A stretch of 64,000 nucleotides of DNA from Acidovorax carolinensis (GTDB taxonomy: Bacteria; Pseudomonadota; Gammaproteobacteria; Burkholderiales; Burkholderiaceae_C). A program made the translations under genes and the position numbers. This document shows, one piece after another, positions 54,250 through 64,000 of the stretch. How positions within the stretch are numbered: the first letter of the stretch is position 1; the number at the start of each line of letters is the position of its first letter. Where the stretch lies: NCBI RefSeq assembly GCF_002157145.1, contig NZ_CP021361.1, positions 186,001 through 250,000 of the forward strand. Reading direction: 5' to 3'. The notes beneath the pieces were generated by a model that did not search any database, was not told the origin of the DNA, and saw only the letters and a list, made by a program, of their open reading frames with translations.

Positions 54250-56148
54250 TCACAGATTGGTCGCTCCAATCACTTCGGGCATGTCGGTCAGGCCCTGCAG
54301 CACTTTTTCGATACCGTCCTGCCGCAGGGTGAGCATGCCGGCCGCCAGTGCCGAGTGCCGGATGTCCGAGGCGGGGGCCCGGTGCCGGATGTGCTGGCGG
54401 ATGGAGTCGTCGCTGATCATCAGCTCATGGATGCCCAGCCGTCCGCGGTAACCGTGGTTCTCGCACTCCTTGCAACCTACCGCGCGCCACAGCTGCATGG
54501 CACCCGTGGCGTCGCCATGCTGTTTGCGCCAGCGTGCCACCTGCGCCGAGCGCGCCTCGGGCGTGTTGCTGGTGCCGCTGGCAAGGTATTGCGAGGCCAG
54601 ATCGTTCAGGGTTTCCTCGTCGGCCAACCGGGGCTCGCGGCAGGCGGTGCACAGGCGCCGCACCAGGCGCTGGGCGAGGATGGCCAGCAGCGAGTCCGAG
54701 AAGTTGAACGGGTCCAACCCGATTTCGAGCAACCGCGCAATGCTCTCGGGCGCCGAATTGGTGTGCAGTGTGGACAGCACCAGGTGCCCGGTCAGCGAGG
54801 CCTCGATGGCGATGCGCGCGGTTTCCTCGTCGCGCATTTCACCGATCATGATGACGTCCGGGTCGGCCCGCAAAAAGGTGCGCATGGCGGCGGCAAAGGT
54901 CCAGCCGATGCGGGCGTTCACCTGCACCTGGCGCAGGCCGCTCTGGGTGATTTCGATGGGGTCTTCGGCTGTCCAGATCTTGCGGCCAGCGGTGTTGATG
55001 TCGCGGATGACCGAGTGCAGCGAAGTCGTCTTGCCGCACCCCGTGGGGCCGACCACGAGCACCAGGCCGTAGCTCTTTTTCATCACACCGCGTATGGCCA
55101 CCAGGTTGGCCGGGCTCAGGCCAATGGCTTCCAGCGGCAGGGGCTTGGCGCCGGCCAGCAGGCGCAGCACCACGTCTTCGAGACCGCGCGAGGTGGGCAC
55201 GGTGACCACGCGCAGCTCGACGGGCGGGCCGCCGAAGCGCGAGAAGTCGATCTTCCCGTCCTGCGGCTTGCGGTGCTCGGAGATGTCCATACTGGCCATG
55301 ATCTTGATGCGGGCCACCATGGCGAACCGAAAGCGCGCTGGCAGCTCAAGGTAGGGCGTCAGTTCCCCGTCGATGCGCAGGCGCACGCGCACGTTCTGCG
55401 GGGCGGGCTCGGTTTCTATGTGGATGTCGGAAGCGCGGTGGTTGATGGCCTCGTCAATCACCGAGTTGATCAGGCGCACCAGGGTGTTGTCTGACTCGCT
55501 GATGACGTCGGTCTGCTCGGATTCGCTGTCGGGGGCCGTCGTGGTGAGGTTGATGGCCAGTTCTTGCGATGTGGCGCGCGAGGTGGCGGCGGTGGCTGGA
55601 TGCGCCCCGGTCGCCGTTGGGGAGCCCGCCTGGGGCTGCAGGTGCACGCTGTAGGCCTTGGCGATGGCCGGCCCCAGGGTACCGGGGGCGGCGCGCAGCG
55701 GAATGAGCCGCCGCTGGGTCAGAAAGCGCAGCTCGTCGAGCAGCACGCGGTCGCAGGGGTCGGCCATGAGCAGCACCAGCGCGTCCTCGCGGGCCAACAA
55801 GGGCAGCACCGATTCGCGCTCGGCCACCGCACGCGGTACCAGCGCCAGCGAGACCGCGTCGGGCGTCAGGTGGCCGGGGTCCACCATGTATTCGCCCAGC
55901 CAGCTGTCAATCACATGCTTGAGCTGGTCTTGCGTCACGTCGCCGCGGTCCACCAGGATCTGGCCCACCTGGCGCCGCACGCCGATTTCGTGCTCGGCTT
56001 TTTGGGCCTGCAGGCCGTCCAGCAGCGTGCGTTCGCTGATGATGCCGGCCTGCAGCAGGGCCTCGCCCAAGTGGCGCGCCTTTCCCATCACCGGATGGGG
56101 GGTGGTGACCAGTTTCCACAGGGCGGTCGTATCCGGGGGGGTAAACAC
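54250..56148 (-). CDS. GspE/PilB-family secretion ATPase, orphan
   Basis: 632 residues. An N-terminal MshEN-like domain (about 25-165) leads into a Pro/Thr-rich linker (about 170-215). The ATPase core has Walker A GPTGCGKTTS near residue 371, an Asp box after it, Walker B in DPDVIMIGEMRDEETA and the His box TGHLVLSTLHTN. A four-Cys zinc site (CTAC ... CKEC) follows. These enzymes drive type II secretion or type IV pilus assembly. No other secretion or pilus gene is in the window, so its partners must be elsewhere. It is convergent with dmpI. Confidence 0.9.
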   Translation of the reverse strand: MFTPPDTTALWKLVTTPHPVMGKARHLGEALLQAGIISERTLLDGLQAQKAEHEIGVRRQVGQILVDRGDVTQDQLKHVIDSWLGEYMVDPGHLTPDAVSLALVPRAVAERESVLPLLAREDALVLLMADPCDRVLLDELRFLTQRRLIPLRAAPGTLGPAIAKAYSVHLQPQAGSPTATGAHPATAATSRATSQELAINLTTTAPDSESEQTDVISESDNTLVRLINSVIDEAINHRASDIHIETEPAPQNVRVRLRIDGELTPYLELPARFRFAMVARIKIMASMDISEHRKPQDGKIDFSRFGGPPVELRVVTVPTSRGLEDVVLRLLAGAKPLPLEAIGLSPANLVAIRGVMKKSYGLVLVVGPTGCGKTTSLHSVIRDINTAGRKIWTAEDPIEITQSGLRQVQVNARIGWTFAAAMRTFLRADPDVIMIGEMRDEETARIAIEASLTGHLVLSTLHTNSAPESIARLLEIGLDPFNFSDSLLAILAQRLVRRLCTACREPRLADEETLNDLASQYLASGTSNTPEARSAQVARWRKQHGDATGAMQLWRAVGCKECENHGYRGRLGIHELMISDDSIRQHIRHRAPASDIRHSALAAGMLTLRQDGIEKVLQGLTDMPEVIGATNL

Positions 56149-56217
56149 TGTGGCGGCGCGGAGGCAAGCGTTTCTGGCGTGGGAGCGATTGGCATGAAAT
56201 GGCAGTGAGGGCGAAGG

Positions 56218-57021
56218 TCAGAGCGTGAAGTCGTAATCCACGGTGATGGGCGCATGGTCCGAGAATTTCTCGTCCTTGTAAATGTGCTCGGTGCGCGCGA
56301 GGGCTGCCAGCGCGGGGGTGGCGAGGTGGTAGTCCAGGCGCCATCCCACGTTGTTGGCATAGGCCTGGCCGCGGTTGCTCCACCACGTGTAGGCGGTGTC
56401 GGTGGCCGTCGGTTGTAACTGACGGTAAACGTCCACCAGCCCGCCGCCGGGGTCAGTTGTGTGTAACAACTTTGTCATCCAGGCGCGTTCTTCGGGCAGG
56501 AAGCCGCTGTTTTTCTGGTTGCTGCGCCAGTTCTTCAGGTCGATTTGCTGGTGCGCAATGTTGATGTCGCCGCACAGGATGAACTCCCGCTCGCTCTTGG
56601 CGGTCATGAGGTGCGGGTGGAAGGCATCGAGAAAGCGGTATTTGGCCAGCTGGCGTTCCTCGCCCGACGAGCCGCTGGGGAAATAGGCGCTGATGATGGA
56701 CAGCTTGCGCGCGGGTGTGTCGAAACGCAGTTCGATATACCGGCCCTCGGCGTCAAATTCGGGTGAACCATAGCCGGCGATGACTTCGCTGGGCTCATGG
56801 CGCGTGTAGATTCCGACCCCCGAGTAGCCTTTCTTCTGGGCGAAGTGAAAATGGCCCTGCATGCCGGCAAGCTTTTCGAAGCGCGTGGCGACATCGGCCG
56901 CCTGGGCCTTCACTTCCTGCACACAAATACAATCCGGCCGCATGCTTGCGATCCAGGGTTCCACGCCTTTGCTGGTGGCGGAACGGATGCCGTTGAGATT
57001 GAGGCTGGTTAACTTGAACAA
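56218..57021 (-). CDS. xth: Exodeoxyribonuclease III
   Basis: 267-residue AP endonuclease/3' exonuclease. Metal and catalytic residues lie in QEVKAQ (Glu near 34), CGDINIAHQ near 150 and the terminal [10 protein letters not shown] (Asp-His pair). No ATG begins the conserved region; a TTG at 57019-57021 gives [14 protein letters not shown], which fits the family start. It is divergent from pyrE with nine bases between start codons, so the promoters of both genes must overlap coding DNA. Confidence 0.9.
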   Translation of the reverse strand: MFKLTSLNLNGIRSATSKGVEPWIASMRPDCICVQEVKAQAADVATRFEKLAGMQGHFHFAQKKGYSGVGIYTRHEPSEVIAGYGSPEFDAEGRYIELRFDTPARKLSIISAYFPSGSSGEERQLAKYRFLDAFHPHLMTAKSEREFILCGDINIAHQQIDLKNWRSNQKNSGFLPEERAWMTKLLHTTDPGGGLVDVYRQLQPTATDTAYTWWSNRGQAYANNVGWRLDYHLATPALAALARTEHIYKDEKFSDHAPITVDYDFTL

Positions 57022-57030
57022 GGAATTCCC

Positions 57031-57738
57031 ATGGTGAATGTTGGCGCGCGCACCCCCGAACAGGGCCGTCTGGCGCAGGATTTTGTCCGTTTTGCTGTCG
57101 AGGCAGGCGTGCTGCGATTCGGTGAGTTCAAAACCAAGGCGGGACGCCTGAGCCCCTACTTCTTCAACGCAGGTCTCTTCGACGACGGGGACAAGCTGGG
57201 CCGCCTTGCAGAATTTTATGCAAAAGCCCTGCTGGCCAGCGGCATGGAATTCGACATGGTGTTTGGCCCGGCCTACAAGGGCATTCCATTGGCTGCCACG
57301 GTGGCCGTGGAACTGGCGCGCCAGGGGCGCAACGTGCCCTTCGCCTACAACCGCAAGGAAGCCAAGGACCATGGCGAAGGCGGCACGCTGGTGGGCGCGC
57401 CGCTCCAGGGGCGGGTGCTGATTGTTGATGATGTGATGTCGGCAGGCACTGCCGCGCGCGAGTCGATTGCCATCATCCGTGCGGCCGGCGCTGTGCCGCA
57501 TGCCGTGGCCATTGCGCTGGATCGGCAGGAAAAAGCCACCGAGAATGGGCGCGATGTCGAGCACAGCGCCGTGCAGTATGTGCGCCAGCAACTGGGCATG
57601 CAGGTGTGCGCCATCGCAACGCTGGCAGACTTATTGCTGTATCTGTCCCAAAAGGAAGGGACGGAGATGAGTGCACACCACGAACGGGTGCTGGCCTATC
57701 GCCAGCGGTACGGAGTCAACGAAGGGTCATCCAGTTGA
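57031..57738 (+). CDS. pyrE: Orotate phosphoribosyltransferase
   Basis: 235-residue enzyme of pyrimidine synthesis that joins orotate and PRPP to make [22 protein letters not shown] near residue 31, [12 protein letters not shown] near 82, [12 protein letters not shown] near 107 and the PRPP loop [13 protein letters not shown] near 130 are complete. The start at 57031 has only nine bases to xth on the other strand. The stop overlaps the TTG start of the next gene. Confidence 0.94.
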   Translation: MVNVGARTPEQGRLAQDFVRFAVEAGVLRFGEFKTKAGRLSPYFFNAGLFDDGDKLGRLAEFYAKALLASGMEFDMVFGPAYKGIPLAATVAVELARQGRNVPFAYNRKEAKDHGEGGTLVGAPLQGRVLIVDDVMSAGTAARESIAIIRAAGAVPHAVAIALDRQEKATENGRDVEHSAVQYVRQQLGMQVCAIATLADLLLYLSQKEGTEMSAHHERVLAYRQRYGVNEGSSS

Positions 57739-58421
57739 GCAAATTGGCGTGGATCATGGGAGCGGGGGTGGTCGCCGGCCTGGTAGTGCCCTGCGCGTGG
57801 GCGCAGCAGGCCAGCGCCGGCAGCATCTATACCTGTGTCGATCGCCAGGGGCGTCGCCTGACGGCAGACCGCCCCATTGCTGAATGCCTGGACCGCGAAC
57901 AGCGTGAACTGGGCCCCACGGGCACCGTGCGACGCCAGATTGGCCCCTCGCTCACCGAGCAGGAGCGGGCTGCCCTGGACGTGCAGCGTCGCAAGGAGGC
58001 GGAGGAGCGTGCTCGCCAGCAGGAAGAGCGCCGCCGCGAGCGGGTTCTCATCGCCCGCTACCCCGACAAGGCGGCCCATGACGTGGAGCGTGCCGCAGCG
58101 ATTCAGCTGCTCGATGACATCACCGCCATCGCCGAAAAGCGCATGGTGGAACTTCAGCTGCAGCGCAAGGCCCTGGATTCGGAAATGGAGTTCTACCAGC
58201 GGGACCCGGCGAAGGCGCCGATGGCGTTGCGCCGCAAGATTGCCGAAAGCGATGAAGCCATGGCGGAGCAGCAGCGCTTCGTCGTCAATCAGGACCTGGA
58301 AAAGCGTCGCATTCACCAGCGCTACGACGCAGAGCTGGCACAACTGCGCAGGCTGTGGGCCGCACAGCTGGTGCCAGCAACGACCACCCCTGAATTATTA
58401 CTGCCCGCTGCTTCGCGCTGA
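57735..58421 (+). CDS. DUF4124-domain exported protein
   Basis: 228 residues from a TTG that overlaps the pyrE stop (TTGA). A signal peptide ([22 protein letters not shown]) is followed by a DUF4124 domain with [21 protein letters not shown] near residues 32-52, then a long Arg/Glu-rich coiled-coil-like region. DUF4124 proteins are envelope proteins of unknown role common in beta- and gammaproteobacteria. The start codon is uncertain; no ATG precedes the signal. It converges on gatB with 43 bases between. Confidence 0.7.
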   Translation: MSKLAWIMGAGVVAGLVVPCAWAQQASAGSIYTCVDRQGRRLTADRPIAECLDREQRELGPTGTVRRQIGPSLTEQERAALDVQRRKEAEERARQQEERRRERVLIARYPDKAAHDVERAAAIQLLDDITAIAEKRMVELQLQRKALDSEMEFYQRDPAKAPMALRRKIAESDEAMAEQQRFVVNQDLEKRRIHQRYDAELAQLRRLWAAQLVPATTTPELLLPAASR

Positions 58422-58464
58422 AGGCAGCACCGGCGGTGCGTGAACGCGCCGCTTGCCTTCAGTG

Positions 58465-59919
58465 TCAACCCTGGTTTGCCAGCCGCGCGCGCAGCAAGTC
58501 GTTGACCTGCTGCGGATTGGCTTTGCCCTTGCTGGCCTTCATGATCTGGCCCACGAGTGCATTGAACGCCTTGTCCTTGCCGGCGCGGAACTGGGCCACG
58601 TTGTCGGCGTTGGCGGCAATCACCTTGTCGATGATTTTCTCCAACGCGCCCGTGTCGTTCATCTGCTTGAGGCCTTTGGACTCGATGATGGCGTCCACAT
58701 CCGCCGATTCACCGGCCCACAGCACGTCAAACACCTGCCGGGCGGCGTTGTTGGAAATCGTGCCGTCGGCAATGCGCGCGATCAGTGCTGCCAGCTGCGC
58801 GGAGGGTACCGGTGCCCGCTCGATGCCGATCTCGCCCGCGTTCAGGCGGCGCGACACCTCGCCCATGATCCAGTTGCTGGCCAACTTGGGCTGACCGCAG
58901 GCCTTGGCCACCGCCTCGAAGTAAGCCGCCATGGCTTTGCTTTGCGTGAGCGTGGTGGCGTCGTATTCCGGCAGGCCATAGTCCGCCACGAAACGCGCGG
59001 CCATGGTTCGGGGCAATTCGGCCATCAGCGCACGCTGCTCTTGCACCCATTGCTCTGAAATATGGAGCGGGGGCAGGTCCGGGTCCGGAAAGTAGCGGTA
59101 GTCCGCGGCGTCCTCCTTGGTGCGCATCGCACGCGTTTCGCCCGTGTCGGGGTCGAACAGCACGGTGGCCTGCTGGATGGCGTGGCCGTCTTCAATCTGC
59201 TCGATCTGCCAGCGGATCTCGTAGTCGATGGCCTGCTGCATGAACTTGAAGCTGTTCAGGTTCTTGATCTCGCGGCGCGTGCCTAAAGGGGCGCCGGGCT
59301 TGCGCACCGACACGTTGGCATCGCAGCGGAAGCTGCCTTCCTGCATGTTGCCGTCGCAGATGCCGATCCAGGTCACGATCTTGTGCAGTTCCTTGGCGTA
59401 GGCCACGGCTTCTTCGGACGAGCGCATGTCGGGCTCGGTCACGATCTCCAGCAGCGGCGTGCCGGCGCGGTTCAGGTCGATGCCGCTCATGCCGTGGAAT
59501 TCTTCGTGCAGCGACTTGCCCGCGTCTTCTTCCAGGTGGGCGCGCACCAGGCGCACGGTCTTTTTCTCGTTGCCCAGGAAGAACTCGACCTCGCCGCCCT
59601 GCACCACCGGGATTTCGAACTGGCTGATCTGGTAGCCCTTGGGCAGGTCGGGGTAGAAGTAATTCTTGCGCGCAAAAATGCTCACGGGCGCAATGTGGGA
59701 GCCGAGCGCCAGTCCCAATTTGATAGCGCAGGCCACCGCTTCGCGGTTCATCACGGGTAGCGTGCCGGGCAGGGCCAGGTCCACCGCGCAGGCCTGGGTG
59801 TTGGGCTCCGCGCCGAAGGCCGTGGGGGCGCGGCTGAAAATCTTGCTCTGCGTGGCGAGCTGGGTGTGGGTTTCGAAGCCGATGACGACTTCGTAGCCGT
59901 GGATCAATTTGCTGGTCAT
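58465..59919 (-). CDS. gatB: Aspartyl/glutamyl-tRNA amidotransferase subunit B
   Basis: 484-residue tRNA-binding subunit of GatCAB, which amidates misacylated Glu-tRNA(Gln) and Asp-tRNA(Asn). The N-terminal [11 protein letters not shown], central [13 protein letters not shown] and a C-terminal YqeY-like helical domain are all present. It is the last gene of gatCAB, one base after gatA. Full length. Confidence 0.96.
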   Translation of the reverse strand: MTSKLIHGYEVVIGFETHTQLATQSKIFSRAPTAFGAEPNTQACAVDLALPGTLPVMNREAVACAIKLGLALGSHIAPVSIFARKNYFYPDLPKGYQISQFEIPVVQGGEVEFFLGNEKKTVRLVRAHLEEDAGKSLHEEFHGMSGIDLNRAGTPLLEIVTEPDMRSSEEAVAYAKELHKIVTWIGICDGNMQEGSFRCDANVSVRKPGAPLGTRREIKNLNSFKFMQQAIDYEIRWQIEQIEDGHAIQQATVLFDPDTGETRAMRTKEDAADYRYFPDPDLPPLHISEQWVQEQRALMAELPRTMAARFVADYGLPEYDATTLTQSKAMAAYFEAVAKACGQPKLASNWIMGEVSRRLNAGEIGIERAPVPSAQLAALIARIADGTISNNAARQVFDVLWAGESADVDAIIESKGLKQMNDTGALEKIIDKVIAANADNVAQFRAGKDKAFNALVGQIMKASKGKANPQQVNDLLRARLANQG

Positions 59920-59920
59920 G

Positions 59921-61423
59921 TCACAGACCTCCGGGTTGGCGGAGGTGGAAATCGGTGGCTTGCTGCAGGCGGTGCGCAGTGTTCAGCAGGCGGGCCTCCT
60001 GGAAGTAGTTGCCGATCAGCTGCAGTCCCACGGGCATACCGCCCTCGCCAAAGCCCGCCGGAACGCTCATGCCGGGCAGGCCGGCCAGCGATGCGGGCAG
60101 CGTGAAGATGTCGGCCAGGTAGTCGGCCAGCGGGTCGTTGCCGTGCTCGCCCAGCTTCCAGGCCACCGTGGGTGCCACGGGGCCGGCGATCAGATCGCAT
60201 TCTTTGAAGGCGTTCTGGAAGTCGTCGGCGATCATGCGGCGGATTTTTTGCGCCTGCAGGTAGTAGGCGTCGTAGTAGCCATGGCTCAGCACATAGGTGC
60301 CAATCATGATGCGGCGCTTGACCTCGTCACCAAAGCCTTCGGCGCGGGTCTTCTTGTACATGTCCACCAGGTCGGTGTAGTTCTTGGCGCGGTGGCCGAA
60401 CTTCACGCCGTCGAAGCGCGAAAGGTTGGACGAAGCCTCGGCTGGGGCAATGATGTAGTAGACGGGGATCGAGAGCTCCGTCCGGGGCAACGAGATGGGC
60501 ACGAGCTTGGCGCCGAGCTTTTCGTATTCCTTGAGCGCCGCATCCACGGCAGCGCGCACGTCGGGGGCCAGACCTTCGCCAAAAAATTCGGCGGGGATGC
60601 CGATGCGCAGGCCGTCGATGCTGTCGTTCAGCTTGGCGCTGAAGTTTTCGGCAGGCACGTCGAGCGAGGTGGAGTCGCGGTCTGGGTCGGGGCCGCACAT
60701 GGCGGACAGCAGCAGCGCGCAGTCTTCGGCAGAGCGGGCCATGGGGCCAGCCTGGTCGAGGCTGGAGGCGAATGCGATCATGCCGTAGCGGCTGGCGCGG
60801 CCATAGGTGGGCTTGATGCCGGTGATGCCGCAGAATGAGGCAGGTTGGCGGATGGAGCCGCCGGTGTCGGTGCCGGTCGTGGCTGGCGCCAGGCGCGCTG
60901 CCACCGCCACAGCGCTGCCGCCCGACGAGCCACCGGGAATGCGGCTGGTGTCCCAGGGGTTGCGCACAGGGGCGGGGGCGGCGAAGCCTACGGGGGCCAC
61001 GGCCGAGTTCTCGTTGGCCGAGCCCATCGCGAACTCGTCGCAGTTGAGTTTGCCAAGGGTCACAGCGCCCGCGTCAGCGAGCTTGGTGACCACGGTGGCG
61101 TCAAATGGCGACTGGTAGCCCGCCAGCATTTTGGAGCCCGCAGTGCTGGGGAAGTCGCGCGTGACGAAGATGTCCTTGTGGGCAATCGGCACGCCTTCCA
61201 GCGCGCCCGCCGTGCCAGCGGCAATGCGGGCATCGGCGGCCAAGGCTTGCGCCAGGGTGGCGTCTTCGTTCAGTGCCACAAATGCGCCCATATTTTGGTG
61301 CGCCTTCGCGCGGGCCAGGAAATGGCGGGCGGCTTCAACGGCAGAAAATTGCTTGGCGCGCAGGCCGGCGGCCAGGTCGGCAACGCCTAGGTCGTGCAGG
61401 GCTTGGGTGGTAGCTATGCTCAT
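59921..61423 (-). CDS. gatA: Aspartyl/glutamyl-tRNA amidotransferase subunit A
   Basis: 500-residue amidase that releases ammonia from glutamine for transfer to the tRNA-bound acid. The Ser-cisSer-Lys triad lies in PIAHKDIF (Lys near 79), [10 protein letters not shown] and [15 protein letters not shown]. It follows gatC by 7 bases and precedes gatB by one. Full length, no frame damage. Confidence 0.96.
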   Translation of the reverse strand: MSIATTQALHDLGVADLAAGLRAKQFSAVEAARHFLARAKAHQNMGAFVALNEDATLAQALAADARIAAGTAGALEGVPIAHKDIFVTRDFPSTAGSKMLAGYQSPFDATVVTKLADAGAVTLGKLNCDEFAMGSANENSAVAPVGFAAPAPVRNPWDTSRIPGGSSGGSAVAVAARLAPATTGTDTGGSIRQPASFCGITGIKPTYGRASRYGMIAFASSLDQAGPMARSAEDCALLLSAMCGPDPDRDSTSLDVPAENFSAKLNDSIDGLRIGIPAEFFGEGLAPDVRAAVDAALKEYEKLGAKLVPISLPRTELSIPVYYIIAPAEASSNLSRFDGVKFGHRAKNYTDLVDMYKKTRAEGFGDEVKRRIMIGTYVLSHGYYDAYYLQAQKIRRMIADDFQNAFKECDLIAGPVAPTVAWKLGEHGNDPLADYLADIFTLPASLAGLPGMSVPAGFGEGGMPVGLQLIGNYFQEARLLNTAHRLQQATDFHLRQPGGL

Positions 61424-61430
61424 GCGGGCC

Positions 61431-61730
61431 TCACTCGATCACTTTGGGGACGAGGAACAGGCCGCGCTCGACAGCGGGGGCGCTCTTCTGGTTGGCTTCG
61501 CGCTGGTTGGGCTCGCTGGCCACGTCCTCGCGCAGCCGCAGGGCCACATCCTGGATGGCCGCGACAGGGTGTGCCAGGGGTGTGAGGCCCGAGGTGTCCA
61601 CTGCCCGCATCTTTTCCACGATGTCAAAAAAGCCGTTGAGCTGGGTCAGCATGCGCTCACTTTCGGAAGGTGTCAGCTCAAGCCGTGCCAAGTTGGCAAT
61701 GCGGCCGATGTCCTGGGGTGTCAGTGCCAT
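61431..61730 (-). CDS. gatC: Aspartyl/glutamyl-tRNA amidotransferase subunit C
   Basis: 99-residue small subunit that stabilises GatA and Gat[18 protein letters not shown] opens the protein and [20 protein letters not shown] is the conserved centre. The ATG at 61730 fits the family; the longer frame to 61778 reaches into the gap before mreB. It is the first gene of gatCAB and divergent from mreB. Confidence 0.94.
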   Translation of the reverse strand: MALTPQDIGRIANLARLELTPSESERMLTQLNGFFDIVEKMRAVDTSGLTPLAHPVAAIQDVALRLREDVASEPNQREANQKSAPAVERGLFLVPKVIE

Positions 61731-61932
61731 AAGGGAAAATTCGTGGGAAACCAGATGTAAACCTGTGATACGGATCAAGCCGAAGGGAGTTATTCACAGG
61801 GGATGGGGTATTATCCCGGCTTTGCCGCAATACCCTCCTACCTGCCGGTCATTGTGCGAAAAAAGCGATATTTGACCCGTAAACCCGGCGACGGCAGGCC
61901 GACGTGCATGCCGTGCCTGAGAGGATTTTTGA

Positions 61933-62976
<1,044 letters not shown>

Positions 62977-63110
62977 GACGGAACGCCTGTGCCTGCACAG
63001 GTCGAATCCTCTTCTCCATTGCATGACTGACTGCGTTCGCACCAAGGCCTTGTGGGCACGCACCCGTGGCTCGGGTGCCCTGCAGCCCCGCCTGACAACA
63101 ATGATCTGCC

Positions 63111-64000
63111 ATGTCGCTCGGAACCCTTGAGCGCAGCGCGCCGCCATTTTTCAAGCAAGGGCCTTCGGCCCTGTCCAAGCTGGCCCTCTACAGCGCGTTG
63201 GCGCTGTTTTTGATGGTGGCCGATGTGCGCTTTCAACTCACGGGTACGGTGCGCCAGGCGGTGGCCACCATTCTTTACCCGGTGCAATGGTTGATGCTGC
63301 AGCCCGTCGAGTTCGTCGCGCAGGGCAGTGGCTACTTCCAGTCCTTGAAAGCGGCCCAGGAAGACGCCGATGCGGCCCGCAAGCAAATGACCTTGATGTC
63401 ACAGCGCTCGATTCAGGCGGAGCAGCTGATGCAGGAAAACGCGCGATTGCGTCAATTGCTGGACCTTCGAACCCGGCTGGAAACCCCTGCACAGGCGGCG
63501 CAGGTGCTCTATGACACCGCGGATCCCTACACCCGGCGGGTGGTGGTGGACCAGGGCCGCGTGGCAGGGGTGGAGCTGGGTGCGCCGGTGCTCGACGAGA
63601 AGGGGGTGCTGGGGCAGGTTACGCGCGTGCATCCGTTCGTGAGTGAGGTCACCCTGCTGATTGACCGCGATCAGGCCATTCCGGTATTGAACATCCGCAC
63701 CGGGGTCCGGGGCGTCGCCTACGGAGACCCGGTGGCGGGCCATGCCGGGGGCATGGAGCTGCGCTTCATGCCGGCGAACGCCGACATCCAGGAGGGGGAT
63801 CTGCTCACGACCAGTGGTGTCGATGGGCTTTATCCCCCGGGTTTGCCCGTCGCCAAGGTGGTGCGTGTGGAGCGGCGGGCCGACTCTGCTTTTGCCCGCA
63901 TTTATTGCGCCCCTATTGCCGGGGTGCAGGGAGCGCGCCATGTGATGCTGCTCAAGCCGGCAGCAGAGCCCATGCCCGCGCGGCCTGAACCCGACGCGGC
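63111..64000 (+). CDS. mreC: Rod shape-determining protein MreC, 3'-truncated
   Basis: The first 296 residues are visible; the gene continues past the window. One membrane helix (about 23-40) is followed by a coiled coil (about 75-120, ending with LMQENARLRQLLDLR) and the periplasmic beta domains (YTRRVVVDQGRVAGVELGAP and DGLYPPGLPVAKV). MreC links MreB to the cell-wall synthases. The ATG at 63111 gives the family start. Frame is open to the last base. Confidence 0.94.
   Translation, partial: MSLGTLERSAPPFFKQGPSALSKLALYSALALFLMVADVRFQLTGTVRQAVATILYPVQWLMLQPVEFVAQGSGYFQSLKAAQEDADAARKQMTLMSQRSIQAEQLMQENARLRQLLDLRTRLETPAQAAQVLYDTADPYTRRVVVDQGRVAGVELGAPVLDEKGVLGQVTRVHPFVSEVTLLIDRDQAIPVLNIRTGVRGVAYGDPVAGHAGGMELRFMPANADIQEGDLLTTSGVDGLYPPGLPVAKVVRVERRADSAFARIYCAPIAGVQGARHVMLLKPAAEPMPARPEPDA

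Noticed and set aside
61790..61798. TTATTCACA, a perfect DnaA-box match near mreB
   Set aside because: A single 9-mer without other boxes, AT-rich unwinding region or dnaA/dnaN/gyrB genes does not support an origin.
62986..63001. CCTGTGC-CT-GCACAGG palindrome after mreB as a terminator
   Set aside because: The two-base loop is too tight for the full stem, there is no T tract, and mreC normally continues the same operon.

Overview
This window is high-GC chromosomal DNA from a betaproteobacterium, most likely a Comamonadaceae member related to Acidovorax or Comamonas. That placement is inferred from gene content and arrangement: a TorF-like porin/glnK/amtB locus, gatCAB facing mreBC, xth facing pyrE, and an aph/phc-style split phenol cluster. 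No database search was possible. I saw no tRNA, rRNA, CRISPR array, transposase or prophage gene.

Layout. 1-2.4 kb: TorF-like porin (5' truncated), glnK, amtB. 2.5-5.8 kb: glycolate oxidase subunits glcE and glcF with a DUF1275 membrane protein between them. 5.9-10 kb: alpha/beta hydrolase, two phosphoribosyltransferases, a small hydrophilic protein, a cold-shock/Excalibur membrane protein, a ProQ-like RNA chaperone. 10-22.3 kb: glutathione peroxidase, EamA exporter, lplT, alr, a lytic transglycosylase, a peptide-type binding protein, a GST, radA, ilvE, a zinc-finger protein. 22.3-26.6 kb: a surface-polysaccharide patch with three glycosyltransferases and an O-antigen-ligase-like protein. 26.7-35.7 kb: nitronate monooxygenase, MFS transporter, two-component system, ampG, M48 protease, diguanylate cyclase, MBL hydrolase. 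35.7-54.2 kb: a complete phenol meta-cleavage locus. 54.2-64 kb: orphan GspE/PilB-type ATPase, xth, pyrE, a DUF4124 protein, gatCAB, mreB and the start of mreC.

The phenol locus carries all fifteen dmp-type genes in two transcription units. Unit 1 (dmpKLMNOPQB, a MetA-pathway porin and a DUF336 protein) makes phenol hydroxylase, the reactivating ferredoxin and catechol 2,3-dioxygenase. A sigma-54 promoter precedes it, and a divergent DmpR/XylR-type phenol sensor is followed by a GntR-family regulator. Unit 2 (dmpCDEFGH, a Bug-type binding protein, dmpI) turns the ring-cleavage product into pyruvate and acetyl-CoA. It faces a LysR-type regulator across an ATAC-N7-GTAT operator. A 14-base motif occurs once beside the dmpR start and once, inverted, directly against the -24 element; it is a candidate operator for the GntR protein.

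Two sequence-level patterns stand out. First, nine genes lose their reading frame through thirteen single-base deletions. All have the same sign, and each can be placed in a run of two to six G or C, so homopolymer undercalling is more likely than real gene decay. Both phenol regulators (DmpR-like and LysR) are affected. Second, at least three repeat families are present: six copies of a short TAGCT...GCGCTT repeat, nearly all at gene 3' ends; a 269-base element with perfect 31-base terminal inverted repeats; and a multi-hairpin repeat between the two-component genes.
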